From Pieris napi (Eukaryota; Arthropoda; Insecta; Lepidoptera; Pieridae): a stretch of DNA of 64,000 bases. The position numbers were made by a program, and so were the translations under genes. Location: assembly GCF_905475465.1 (NCBI RefSeq), contig NC_062236.1, forward strand, positions 7,264,001-7,328,000, written 5' to 3'. Below the pieces are notes generated by a model. The model saw only the letters and a list, made by a program, of their open reading frames with translations, was not told the origin of the DNA and ran no database searches. Below, piece after piece: positions 46,994 to 58,531 of this stretch (the first letter of the stretch is position 1; every line of letters starts with the position of its first letter).

Positions 46994-49310
46994 TACTTGT
47001 GTGCAATTATTATCCCTACTTTATTTAATGTTAATAATTCGCTATGAATCTAATAAACAAATGACTATTTATCGTATGAATGGCGCCAAACGCGCAAAGC
47101 AGGCGCGGGCACAGATAAGAAAAAAATGGAATGTCATCTGTCATAATATAAATTGCGCGCGCTTCTAGACAAAAGTTACAATGGGAACTCCTTGATTTTG
47201 ATGACTAAACTGCTTTAAGCATTATAGCTACGTATCAACGTTTGATTTGAGTTGTTTTAGGTAATATATTTTTACATTTAAATATTCTTTATTGTGATTA
47301 CGTAAAGGATATACATCATCTGCATAACATTTACTAAAATATAGAGTACCTATAATTTAATTTTCAGTCAATTACGGATTTACCTCGTACGTAAGTGAAT
47401 ACCTACTAACCTAAATTTAAAGTACATTAGCGTCAGTTAATTGAAGATTATAAACAATCTGAGAGCACTTTCACTGTTTATCGACAATACATCGATTTTG
47501 TCGATGATTCATTTTCGAATTGAAAATACTTTCAACAAATCATAAAAATTTACGACAAATGGAGAATTTACAAAAAAACTATATACAATGTAACCAATAT
47601 CTAAGCGCCAATTGAACATGATTATTAATAGCCGTAGAAATTATATATTTATTTTAATGAAGAGGTGGCGTTAATTTTTCATAATTTTATGGAGACCAAG
47701 AAATAAATATTAATTGCCATCTATAATACCTTTGTTATTTTAATCTACAACGTAAAGAACGCTCTATTAGAATCGATTCTAAGATCCCGGATGAAAAAAA
47801 GCGTCAGGATTAAAAAAAAATATAATATTCAAGACTATAAATTAAATCGAACTAAGTATAATTCATTAAATAAAAATGGTTGATCAAAATTTCCGACTTT
47901 TCTCCCGACGTTCTTAAGTATTTTAACGCCCTCTAGTGTCGCGTAAAAATCCGTCTATGCGTAGCACGTTTTACGGGCGCACTGCAGTTCTATAAAGCTT
48001 ACATGACTTATCAAAGTTCCGCTATTGCCTACTAGATGTCTCTAAAAATATTAATTTAATCTCGACTTAATTACTAATTTATAATTATAACAATCCAGAA
48101 AAATATACCCCAAATGATCATAATTTTTTAATGCTCTTTTATGCATTAGCACCTAATAGGATTTTTCATTTTATTAAAAAAAGGAATAGTCTAGTGGCCG
48201 CTAGAGGGCCAGACTAACAGTTTTCTATGGAAATAAAATATGTTATTTTCGTGTTAACATAATAGATTTATTAATTCACAACTTTTTGCTCTAATAAAAA
48301 TAAAATATTATAAACATAAAAGTCTGAAAGTAACAAAGAGTCGTGCAAACCGTATACGTACTAATCTTAATCATTAAAACATTATAAATATAAAGTTGCC
48401 AAAATTCGTGCACTATCTAGATTAGTCTATGGTTTAACCTGTAGAAGGAGATACACAATTGTTGCTTTAAAAAGAGATAAAGAGGATGCTAGACCAAAGT
48501 TAAAGCGTATTCCACAACTTTATAGAGGAAAAGAATATCTAAAGGATTCCGAAAAGATTTACTTATTAAAACCTATGTGACAAAGTCTCAAATAATTAGG
48601 TACTTTTATTGTACATAACTTTAGCATGTTGAAGGAGCGAAAACCATTGCTGTCATTGAAGTTTTGAATATTTGATAGCTTAAACTATCATTATCGCAAG
48701 ACCTCTAATGAAGATATATAATTTAAATTAAATTCTTAAAACATAGTTGCAATATTTTAATTTTTCAAAGCTAATATATCCAGACATCTTGCTGGCATAG
48801 TGCCCTTCATAAAAAGTGGAAATAAAATATCTTCCTCAAACATTGAAATCAGTGTAAATGGACAAGGGGATGATTATAGTATCGGTTACAGACGAACACG
48901 TGGTTAATGTTAGATATTTATAATAGTACTGCGCTCGCGGCGTCGCTTGTTAAAATAAAAAGTAAAAAATAAAATATGTTTACTATGGAATACAACATAC
49001 AGGTATCACTTATTCCACGACTCATCGGGAAAGAAGACGGAGGGTGTAGGCCGAGAGAAAAATCCGGCCCTACCCTTTAAAATATCAAATCATCATACAA
49101 AATGACTATGGCAAACAACACTTATTTTAAAAAACATATCGCAAATTAATTAGAAGAAGCCCTTTAATCAACTAGATAATCGTAAACTTTATAGTAGGTA
49201 AGCCTTTGTACTCAGCTTTTCTCCCCCAATATTATATATTTTTTGTTATCCCCTGATATCGTATAGATTTCAAGCAATAATAACCTGGTGATCCTCAGCT
49301 CTGATAATCA
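46994..49310. other. Intergenic, bagpipe-tinman interval, left part
   Basis: No gene. A stretch at 48950-49080 (CAGGTATCACTTATTCCACG, GGAAAGAAGACGGAG, CCGAGAGAAAAATCCGGC) resembles a lepidopteran retroelement 5' or UTR sequence, class uncertain. A GC-richer patch at 47930-48000 has no identity. Confidence 0.4.
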
Positions 49311-49344
49311 ATGTACACAGCACCCAGGTTGTGCTGTGTACATT
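49310..49344. repeat. Perfect 14-bp hairpin, 7-nt loop
   Basis: AATGTACACAGCAC, loop CCAGGTT, then the exact reverse complement. It is too short for a miRNA precursor by itself. Confidence 0.85.
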
Positions 49345-49489
49345 TCCTTCGACACAATGAGGAACAAGATCTTATGGCATGACTTAAGACACAAAAAATT
49401 ACGTACCGTATACACAGGCCTATTTATTAAGTTCAAGATTGTTGTGGTACTAGATTATTATTTTGTGGAAATGTACCTATATACCTCTT

Positions 49490-49690
49490 CTCTCTTCAGT
49501 CAGTAGCTCATTTCTGAGCGTCGTGGTCACCAAGGAAACATCTGGTGAGGACAATCTGTTTGCATCGGTTTCTGTCCAGCGCCTTATCATTGTAGTTTTG
49601 AGGTCTTTCACTTGATTGTTCCATCTGGTTGGTGAACGGCCACGTAGTCTTTTGCTTCCTGTGTTATCAAATATAACCAGTTTCTCTCAT
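49490..49690 (-). pseudogene. Retrotransposon C-terminal remnant, family E copy 2
   Basis: CTCTTCAGTCAGTAGCTCAT, GCGTCGTGGTCACCAAGGAA, GGTGAACGGCCACGTAGTCT match 33425-33605 in the same orientation and extend further into CATTGCCTCTGCGTATTGTA. Frameshifts are present. Confidence 0.75.
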
Positions 49691-49998
49691 TGCCTCTGCG
49701 TATTGTATGGCCGAAATATAAAATAAATCTTGTCGGTAGACAGTCTAGTTCGTACTACTAGCATAGACATCAAGTTTTCTCTCTGGACTTTTTGACAGGC
49801 GAAATAAAAGGTTGTGGGTATCATATACATTGGTGTTTCAAGAGGGCTTATCTACTTTGTCCAAAGATAAATAATCAATCAAACAAACAATATATGTATA
49901 ACCTAAACTTCAGATATGAGAACGCGAACGAGAATCTATGATCTAAGACGAACAGTATTTAATGAATTTATCGAACACTTATAAACACTATTCAATTT

Positions 49999-50058
49999 GA
50001 CGCGTAATGACGAACTAATGACGTCACAGATCGCGATTCGCTGACGTCACACGCGTCA
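49999..50058. promoter_or_regulatory. Double CRE (TGACGTCA) cluster
   Basis: Two perfect TGACGTCA palindromes at 50019-50026 and 50042-50049, framed by GACGCGT (49999-50005) and ACGCGTCA (50051-50058); TAATGACG also occurs at 50004-50011. The whole block is close to an inverted repeat around GATCGCGATTCG. TGACGTCA is the classical CREB/ATF site. It lies midway between bagpipe and tinman. Confidence 0.5.
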
Positions 50059-50569
50059 TTGCCCACTTGATGTTATTGGAATTGTCGATTGAACACATCT
50101 GAATCGGGTATTAGGTTATCTATTGCATTTTTAAACGGTGTTCATGTGTCTGAATTAGTTGAAGAATGTTATTACCAAGTGACTATGTCAAAAATGCTAT
50201 TCAATTCAGTTTTTTAACTCTTAATTGATTTATCACGTTTCATTACAACGGAAACATAATTTAAAAGAAAGAAATGGGCGCTATTTACATATTATAACTC
50301 TTAAATATGAATATTATTAATCCCTATTATAAGTTTTATTCTACAACATAGCACATGATCTTTTGAAAAAAAAATTTTTAAAATCTTGAAAAAGAAACAA
50401 ACAATCGTGTTATTTAAAATGATATTAAAACTCATATACAATAATAATAATATTATAAATTCACTGATAATACAGTAAGTAATTTAATAACACTAATATA
50501 ATACAATCTTAACTCAGTAATAATAATTTAAACTGGATAAATAGAAAACTAAAACCAATTTAAAAACAA

Positions 50570-50700
50570 TGGTCCCTGTGGCAGTGTAACTTTTATGCAA
50601 CATTTCCTCGCTGTATTGCGATACTTACCGATTTACTGAGCCAGGTAGGTACCAGCTCTAGGGTCACCGGTAGGTACTTTCCATGCGCCAAAATTTTATA
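50570..50700 (+). repeat. Dispersed repeat C, copy 3
   Basis: ACATTTCCTCGCTGTATTGC, GATACTTACCGATTTACTGA, CCAGCTCTAGGGTCACCGGT. Same orientation as copy 1. A further short piece (GTCCCGGTAGCAGAGTACC) is at 51050. Confidence 0.8.
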
Positions 50701-50759
50701 AATTCACTAGTGGATCCCACAGACGTTGTCCTGCATGATATTTCAAGCTATTAGGATAT

Positions 50760-50935
50760 TAAAGTATGAAAGTACCGACTGCAGCGCCACCTGCCGGGCT
50801 GATTTGTGAATCTAAACCATTCCCAGATCCCCTTGAACACACACAAAAAATTTCATCAAAATCGGTCCAGTCGTTTGAGAGAAGTTCAGTGACATACACA
50901 CTCACAGAAGAATTATACATATATATAAAGATTTA
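50760..50935 (+). repeat. Dispersed repeat D, longer copy
   Basis: ACTGCAGCGCCACCTGCCGG, GATTTGTGAATCTAAACCAT, AAAAATTTCATCAAAATCGG, TCCAGTCGTTTGAGAGAAGT, ending in an AT microsatellite. The last third matches 23275-23345. Confidence 0.7.
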
Positions 50936-51135
50936 TATAGTTTTCTATTTATCCATTTCTAATTATTATTAATATAGAACATAATTACGTTGTACACAAA
51001 AGTAATAGTAAAAAAATTAAATGAATCCCAAATTAATTTAAAAAGTTTTGTCCCGGTAGCAGAGTACCTACCCTTATTAGCACTAAAAATATACAATTAA
51101 CTACATTGTCTCCTACTTAATTAATAATAATAATC

Positions 51136-51372
51136 AGTGGCGCTGCAAACTTTTTAGGTCTGGGCCTCAGATTTCTGTATCTGTTTCATGGTCATTTGTA
51201 AATAGGCAAGTAGGTGCGTCGACGTTTTGGGTCTAAGGCAAGCCGGTTTCCTCACGATGTTTTCCTTCACCGTTCGAGCGAATGTTAAATGCGCACATAG
51301 AAAGAATGTGCACAGCTGGGATCGAACCTACAACCTCAGAGAGTCGCACGCTGAGGCCACTAGGCCAACACA
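51136..51372 (-). mobile_element. tRNA-derived SINE, family 1, near full length
   Basis: The reverse complement begins TGTGTTGGCCTAGTGGCCTC, box B GTAGGTTCGATCCCAGCTGT, then CGAACGGTGAAGGAAAACAT and CGTGAGGAAACCGGCTTGCC, ending AAAAAGTTTGCAGCGCCACT. It is well preserved. Confidence 0.9.
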
Positions 51373-51540
51373 GTTCCTTATACATATTTAAATATTATAT
51401 ATACTAGGTATAAGCCAATTATTACATATAAACATAAACCACTCTTTCATTAATAGTCTTTTCTATATTAAACATACTATAAGCCTGTTTAAGTAAATAA
51501 ATTCCTTTGCACCAACAGTCTTGGCTTAGGCCAAAACTAA

Positions 51541-51789
51541 AACTCATTGGTCTTGTGGTTAGTACCCCTGACTGCGTATCCATGGGTCCCGGGTTCGATC
51601 CCCGGCTGAGACGAACATCGATGTGATGAGCATTTGGTGTTGTGCTTAGGTCTTGGGTGTTCAAATATATATTTATATGTCTATCTATCTATAATATGTA
51701 TGTATATCCGTTGCCTAGTACCCATAACACAAGCTTCACCAGCTTAGCGTGGGACTAGGTCAATTGGTGTGAATTGTCTTAAAAAAAAA
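51541..51789 (+). mobile_element. tRNA-derived SINE, family 2, copy 1
   Basis: The head CTCATTGGTCTTGTGGTTAG (box A) and GGGTTCGATCCCCGGCTGAG (box B) are followed by a unique body (TTTGGTGTTGTGCTTAGGTC, TTGCCTAGTACCCATAACAC, GGTGTGAATTGTCTT) and an A9 tail. It matches 62391-62641 almost throughout. The head cannot be called a functional tRNA: it is fused to the body and lacks a clean anticodon stem. Confidence 0.92.
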
Positions 51790-54559
51790 GGCTTAAAATT
51801 TTTATTACAAGCGCATATATTTAATGTTTAGGCGAGGTCATTTAATTAAATTTCCAAGGCCTGACATCAAATGAGCTTTACAACAACTCATATCACTCAT
51901 TCTGCAATATCGAACAAAATATATATTCAGTATCTTAATGAATAATCGTAAATTCACTTTCCGTCATACGCAACCGTTTTTTAGATTTGGACCCGACAAT
52001 CAGAGCATTGACAAATCTAGGGTCACAATCTATGGGGCAAAAAATACGTGAACCGTGGCGCGGCGCCGGTGCGCCAATAAATTATATTAGCTTGTCAATA
52101 TGACGCCCCTCACCGCCCAACTTAAGTGGTCTGCAACGTGTTTAAGAGTTAAAAAAAATTAAAATCTGCGGGAACTTTTGATAGATTTTCAAAATTTTTA
52201 AATGCATTATCGATATTACTGTCCGAGTTTTAAATTCCCTGATTTAAAGTATCGAAAACTCGACTCATATTTTTCAATTATGACAATATTTTTGGAAATA
52301 TACTTGATATTACTAAAAAAAAATAGATTTTTTAAAATATAGTATCAACCCTTTGGTCCTGAATTTGAGCCCCGGAACTCATAAAATAATTTAATATTAA
52401 TGTGCAAACTTTCTCGTCCGTAAGAAAAATATCAAGTAAATAAACAACTCTCAGACCCAGGCTAATCACCTACTTGCTTTTAATAGATTAAGAAAACCAT
52501 CATTTCATTTCCAATGATTAAAATCATTCACAATAATGATTTCTATCCATGCTTATCAATAATTATCATCTCTCCGACCACAAATAAAAGTAATAAAAAT
52601 ATAGTGTTCATTAAGCCATATTCAAATTTCGAACCAAGCAAATAAAATAGGGATGCCCTCAACAAACGGTTCAAATGTCAGATATAAAAACATGGTCAAT
52701 ATCGGGGTGACGTGTTTGGCGTTAAATTTGGTCATTGAATTATTGCTTCCACGCGGTGTTGTGGCGCCACATGCAAAAACTCTGAACTCGAATGAAAAAA
52801 TTAAGAAAATCTTTCGTTTTAATGTTAATATGTATAGAGATTTTAATACACCGAAACGGATAATTTTGCTTGTTATTAATATAACGTAAAGTATAAGTAA
52901 AGTAGATGAAGAAATGTCATTTATCGTTACTTTACTTGCCCTTTTTTACTTTTAACTTTTGGGTCTCGACATGAGAACTCCGCGGTTTCTATTAGATTTA
53001 GTACGTATCTAGCTAAAACAGTTACAGCCATAACGCTTCTCTTCCTTTCAGCAGAGCATACCTATTTGATGAAAATTATTTCAGTTATTTTCAGATTTTT
53101 TCGTTGTATACAATTATTTTTACTTAGATATTAAATTTTACTTATGCTATTAAAATCCTAGCCTGTGTTTGTTTTCCTGACAATTTTTAACAAGTAGATT
53201 TCGCGTTTTTTTATATCAAAGTCTATATTGAAATAGCGTTCATGTTAGGTGCTTAAATAAATATTATATTGATCTAGAGCTTAAAGCACTTATAGATAGA
53301 ACTTCTTCTCCTAAGATAAGGTGTTTGATAATCCGTTTCACGACGTTAGGTATAATATTAATAATAATCATAGCTATTAGTTTCATAGGCTTAGATATCT
53401 TCAGATTTCCTTAAAAACTTATAATTAATTTAGTGTCCCCAATTCTACCCTGATTCGAAAGTACAATGTTTTAACCTGAGTCTTATATCTAAAAAATAAA
53501 TGTAAAATAATTCCCCACCAAAGTCCAATAAAACATATCAATAACGTAGTTTAACCGTTTCTTCGGATTCCTGCGAATTCTCATCAGCATGAAGCGTGAC
53601 TAACAAATCGATATTAATGATCTTATTTTACATCGAACCCAGATCATCGGTCAGCAATTAATTGAGTAAAACAGAATGAGAACATTAAACTGTGCACATG
53701 TATTGAACACTGATAACGCTGAGAAACGCCGTGTACACTGCTAAACATGTTATAAAGGCTAATCTAAAAAAATAGTTCTTAATAATTCCTATCTATCGAA
53801 ACAATATGTTTGTTTGTTTTTTTTTTGTCTATATTATAACGTCAATCAAACATAAATCTATTTTTTGGGCTGTCAAACCATTAATTGATATAATTGACAG
53901 CGCTAAAGACTAGATTCTTACTTGAGATAGTAATTAGAGAATCTAAGTCACGTAATGAATAAAATCCGACTATCAACAGAGTATATCTATTATTGGGTAG
54001 CGGCGGAGCTTTCTTTGGCAATTTAAGATTTCTAAGCTGTGAAATTAAACATATGAAATATTGTTTGTATTAATTATAACCTATTACAATGGATAACTTT
54101 ATTTAGCAAACACTGTTTCATTTGTCACTATTTCTGCTTGCACCATCTTTTTACACCCTATATAGAAACTAGCAGATACGATCGGGACTCCTTGTCTGCT
54201 AAGATTTTATGGTTTCTATAATCTTTATTTCTATAAATACTTAAAAAAATACACAGAATCATTTGTTTATAATTAATTTGTTCGTATCGCCGATTAACAG
54301 TAACACAACACAAAAAGAAGAGATATATATAATTTTATTCAGTTATACTTCTGTTACAGATCATATCTATTGGTTCCGTATCTCGTACCCGTAATAGGGT
54401 TGCAGATTCCACCCATTGCAATTTAAGTTGGTCTTCAAACCAAATGTATGTTATGTACTTGTCTTGTAAAATCTTAGTTATTGATTATGATCAGAAATTT
54501 ATAAGCACAAATGCAATTGCATATAAATACAAAAATGATTTGTAAAACAATTTTTATAT
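51790..54559. other. Intergenic, bagpipe-tinman interval, middle part
   Basis: No gene is supported; the 78-codon plus frame at 52653-52889 has no domain. A GC-rich patch at 52050-52075 (GGCGCGGCGCCGGTGCGCC) stands out. A SINE family 1 tail fragment (CAGACCCAGGCTAATCACCT) may lie at 52452-52492. Confidence 0.4.
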
Positions 54560-54680
54560 AAAGAACAAACAAACGGAGTAAACGGGCTGGAGGCTCATCT
54601 GATGTCCAATGATACCGCCACTAAGGGCAGAGGGCTAGCGAGTGCGTTGCCGGCCTTTTAATAATTGCTCGCTTTTTATA
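54560..54680 (-). mobile_element. LINE 3' fragment
   Basis: AAACGGGCTGGAGGCTCATC, TGATACCGCCACTAAGG, GTGCGTTGCCGGCCTTTTAA in reverse orientation. Confidence 0.8.
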
Positions 54681-55159
54681 AAATACGATAGATTAATTGA
54701 GATGCACTGTTTGTAGGGTGAGTTTTATCTAAGTTAACAACAGAATCCAGTCATTTAAAAGAAGCAATAATGCAAGTAAACAATTATAAAACAGAGTATC
54801 CCGAGAGAAAGCTGGCAGACATTACCAAGTATAAGGGGTAATTAATAATTATATTTGGTCGCATTAAGTGTCCAGTTGTGTAATAATGCTGGAACAGGAG
54901 TCCGGCGTCCAAATAAAAGCTAACGAGCTCACAGTGTACGCCCGGGCTTAGTAATGGCGTACAGTTACGGGCATACAATAACTACATTTTTATAATGAAA
55001 TATGATCAATATTCCTTACATACGTTGAGTAGGTAACATATAAATTTAAAATAGAAGTAACTATTTTAAATTTAATAATATCTTGGTTTAATAGTTTTAT
55101 TAAATTATTGTTTAGTAAACTAGGGCGTGGGTAGACATTGTCTGTTAACCTATCTGTAT

Positions 55160-55270
55160 CTTAAAGGGCCGGCAACGGAGCGAGCCTTCGAGCCTTCTGG
55201 CAGTGATTGTCTATGGGCACCAGTATCACTCAAATCCAGATAAGCCTGTTTTCTTTTCTATAAAAACAAA
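55160..55270 (+). mobile_element. LINE 3' fragment, diverged
   Basis: TTAAAGGGCCGGCAACG, GCCTTCTGGCAGTGATTGTC, ATGGGCACCAGTATCACTC, GATAAGCCTG then an A-rich tail; the plus-orientation version of the same 3' end. Confidence 0.65.
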
Positions 55271-56110
55271 AAAATATGTTCTTAAGTTTTTTAGGGTTAA
55301 ATTAATAAACAATATATATATATAAGTATAGATATAAAATATAGATGTAGAAATATATACATAGAATATAGGCTAGGATAAGTAGATAATATATATAATA
55401 ATATGTTCATTGAATGAAACGTGTGTGTTTCACTTAGGAATTCCAGAATAATTTTTGCCTCTGACTGTACGTCGTGTGTGTGTCGGTCTATCGGGCCAGA
55501 TCACCTTCCCCAAGCGATAACCTTAAAAGCCCGACCAATATTAATACATGATACATCCACGTGCGCGCATACATTACAATCCGATCTATGTTATACATAT
55601 TTTTCAAGAGTATTACGACATAATATGACACGATTTCTAAATTGAAAATTCATAAACATAAAAGGTATGTTTTCTTTAACTATAATACTTTCTACGCAAC
55701 ATTTATGAATGTAAAAAAACATCACTTTTTCATATAGTTAATGTAAACTAATAAACGTCCATAAAGAAATCATATAATGCTAATCACAAATAAAATTTGC
55801 CGCCAAGATTTTTGAATACGCGGGTAACACTGAAAATGTTTAGAAAATGAAAAACGGCTTCATGTAGAAAGAGAAAGTTGCCAATACTTTTATTGTTTTC
55901 CGGAGTGATCTTCGTTCCTCTTTACACATCGTCGCATTCGATGGAATCACTGAGGAAAGCAGTGGGCCCATTCTTCCATAGACCCCTAAGGAAGAATTAG
56001 GTAAAGAAGGTATTAGGTAGATAGGACCATTGTAAAAATTTCACCGTTTTAACGTTCCCGTTTGTCAAAAAATACGATTCTACGGCATTTTAAAATACCT
56101 CAACCTTGGA
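55271..56110. other. Intergenic, nothing recognised
   Basis: AT-repeat rich at 55300-55410. The frame at 55421-55645 has no domain. Confidence 0.4.
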
Positions 56111-56182
56111 AGCTATGTTGGCCTAGTAGCTTCAGAGTGCAAATCTCATGTCTGAGATTCGATCTCCGGCTGTGCACCAATG
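56111..56182 (+). mobile_element. SINE family 1 head fragment
   Basis: AGCTATGTTGGCCTAGTAGC, TTCAGAGTGCAAATCTCATG, GATTCGATCTCCGGCTGTGC, CACCAATG. It contains the tRNA-like head only and lies just upstream of a full copy. Confidence 0.85.
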
Positions 56183-56289
56183 TCAGTGAGTTAGACGCTC
56201 AAAGATTATTTAAATATTTATTTGAACCATTTAACATTCATTCAGCCCTAGCAAAGATTCTGCTCATTATATTTTTTTCTGTATGTTAT

Positions 56290-56590
56290 AGAGAGCAGTA
56301 ATGGCCTAGTGGCTTCAGTGTGCAACTCTCATCCCTGAGGTCGTGAGTTCGATCCCTGGCTGTGCACCGATGGACTTTCTTTCTATGTGCGCAATTAATA
56401 TTCGCTCGAACGGTGAAGGAAAACATCATGAGGAAACCGGTATTAAACCCAAAAAGTCGACAACGTGTGTCAGGCACTGCAGGCTAATCACCTACTTGCT
56501 TATTAGAGTGATAAATGATTATGAAACAGGTACTGAATCGGAAATCTGAGGCCTAAACCTAAAAAGGTTGCAGTGCCACTGATTTATTTA
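56290..56590 (+). mobile_element. tRNA-derived SINE, family 1, full length
   Basis: From GAGAGCAGTAATGGCCTAGT through box B GAGTTCGATCCCTGGCTGTG, GGACTTTCTTTCTATGTGCG, AACATCATGAGGAAACCGG, ACAACGTGTGTCAGGCACTG to AAAAAGGTTGCAGTGCCACT. About 300 bp, the most complete copy of this family in the window. Confidence 0.92.
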
Positions 56591-56651
56591 TTTTACTCTT
56601 GGAAGCTCGCAGGTTCTTGGGTGGCTCAGATCGTCGACAAATGAGTGATTT

Positions 56652-56880
56652 GTTACCATGGTTACCATTTATTTTGTAAGTCTACGGAATCTAGTAGGTA
56701 ACTCCTTGTTGTTACAAAACGCGGACTGAAAATAAAACCGCGATTGTAGTCATGGTAACATACACTAACTTAAGACACTTTAGTTTACTTTAATGATAAA
56801 GACTTCGTGAGTATGAATTTGAAACTGATAGTTTGCGCTTATGGATGATATTCTGTCTCCATTAATTCTTCATGGTTACC
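56652..56880. promoter_or_regulatory. Cluster of X-box-like sites
   Basis: GTTACCATGGTTACC at 56652-56666 (palindromic), GTAGTCATGGTAAC at 56746-56759 and CATGGTTACC at 56871-56880. These resemble RFX binding sites, as at 13852. They lie about 3 kb beyond the 3' end of tinman. Confidence 0.35.
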
Positions 56881-58167
56881 TATAGGCTAAGTACCTACTT
56901 TGTGAGACCTGTCATAGACAAGATTTTACTCTAGCAAAGCTTCTCTATGATTTATGATTACACATTTCGTGAAAACAACATTTTCACAGTTTAACTCAAG
57001 GTTATTGTGTTTAAAAAGCATTAAAACAACACCCTAATCATTCTTAATTTTTACAAGCGTAAAATTTTTATTGGTTTTCATTAAAAACTGGGCGGCACGT
57101 ACTCTATTGCTTTTAACAACAGGTGTTTCGAATTCCCATAGACAGGTCTTGTTCCCAAAGCCAATACTAGACACGTGTTTGGATCAATATCTTATCGAAT
57201 GGCGCCGGCGCCCATATATGGGGGAAAATCAGAGGGTGTGTTTGCGCAGACTAGCGTTTGTAACGCGGTTTTAATTCTGTTTTGAAACGGCATTTTTGTG
57301 TATTTTGTGTAAAGTTTTTAAATTGGAATGTGTTTTATACCTTAGTTATTAAGATTAGAAAACTAAAACTCAATGAAGTCTAATTTATAATAAATTTAAA
57401 AAAAATCTTAACCATATCCTGCTGAATCGTGACTTTTGTAATTCTTGTATTTCTTATTATTTGTATTGCATCACAATTCATCAATCAGTGAGATTAGCTT
57501 TTTAGTTTGTTTTATATTTTTTTTGTATTATTTTAAATTAAGGTTGGTGATTCTATAATTTTCTTATAAGATTAGGTTATGTACTTCTTGCACTTTACCC
57601 ATCATACCCGCCCGTTGCATCCCTTATATTTTTTATCTATAAATGTAACAAAGTGTAAATAAATAAAAAATTAAAATAAATATTTTTTCTACCTAACTAA
57701 TTGAATTTATTATTCAAGTACCTATTTAAAGATAAACTATGTTTTTTCCCGCTCGTTTATCATGCTCAACCCCAGAACTATGCGGTATGGTAGCAATTCA
57801 GATAAAAAAGATCTCTACAAATTGAACTGAAAAATATCTCTAGTAAAAGATTTTTTTCGTCTTCTTAATAGGCGGCAGTTTTTGCAGGTTGTTAAGCAAT
57901 TTATAAATATTAATAATTCAATAGAGTAATTTACAGTGTTCTTACTTCTTACTTCTTAGTTTGATGTAGTTCTAGCCAAAAAAGTTGTCAAGAGTCGTTA
58001 AAGATAAAAGTCTACCTGAAAGAAAAGAAACGTTCTTTCTTACCTTGTTAAGGATTCCACGTGAGCATATGCAAATTTACCTCTGCTACGCAAAATGTTG
58101 ACAAGACTATTGTTTAGTAATTGTTTTGTTTTTTTTTTGTAATGTTTGTTTTGTTTAATAATAGGTT
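56881..58167. other. Intergenic, nothing recognised
   Basis: The 67-codon plus frame at 57071-57274 has no domain; a GGCGCCGGCGCC palindrome lies at about 57199-57210. Otherwise AT-rich. Confidence 0.4.
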
Positions 58168-58290
58168 ATGATCTCTATATGTATGTCATGCTTGCCTATA
58201 AGTGCTTGTCACATTAAAAAATGTATTTTGTGTTTGTTTTTACCAATGTCTCAATGTGCCGAGCGTTGGCATGCTTTTTCTTAATTAAAA
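58168..58290 (+). repeat. Fragment of the 11.56 kb LINE-like repeat
   Basis: GTCATGCTTGCCTATAAGTG, CTTGTCACATTAAAA, ACCAATGTCTCAATGTGCCG, AGCGTTGGCA then A-rich; matches 11725-11833. Confidence 0.8.
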
Positions 58291-58369
58291 AAAAAGACTA
58301 TTGTAGAACTAATCTATACGTAATACATCTATATATATATATATAATATATTCAATTTATTATACACTG

Positions 58370-58531
58370 CTGCCCCGGAGAACTGAAACTGGTTTTAATA
58401 TTTTTTCGTGCAATTTTTCAAAGTTTTCTCTCCGTAAACACCTTCCTCAGAGTTAAAAAATCGAATTGTTTTAGGCATCTTGCGAATTTTGCGCTTAGCA
58501 ACATATTTTCCGATTCATTTTTATTTATAGA
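58370..58531 (-). mobile_element. Helitron-family fragment, reverse
   Basis: The reverse complement reads TCTATAAATAAAAATGAATC, ATATGTTGCTAAGCGCAAAA, TTAACTCTGAGGAAGGTGTT and ends GTTCTCCGGGGCAGCAGTG. It is related to 35595-35860. Confidence 0.6.

Noticed and set aside
52653..52889. 78-codon plus-strand frame with a hydrophobic centre
   Set aside because: No domain, no repeat match, AT-biased residues; insufficient evidence for a gene.
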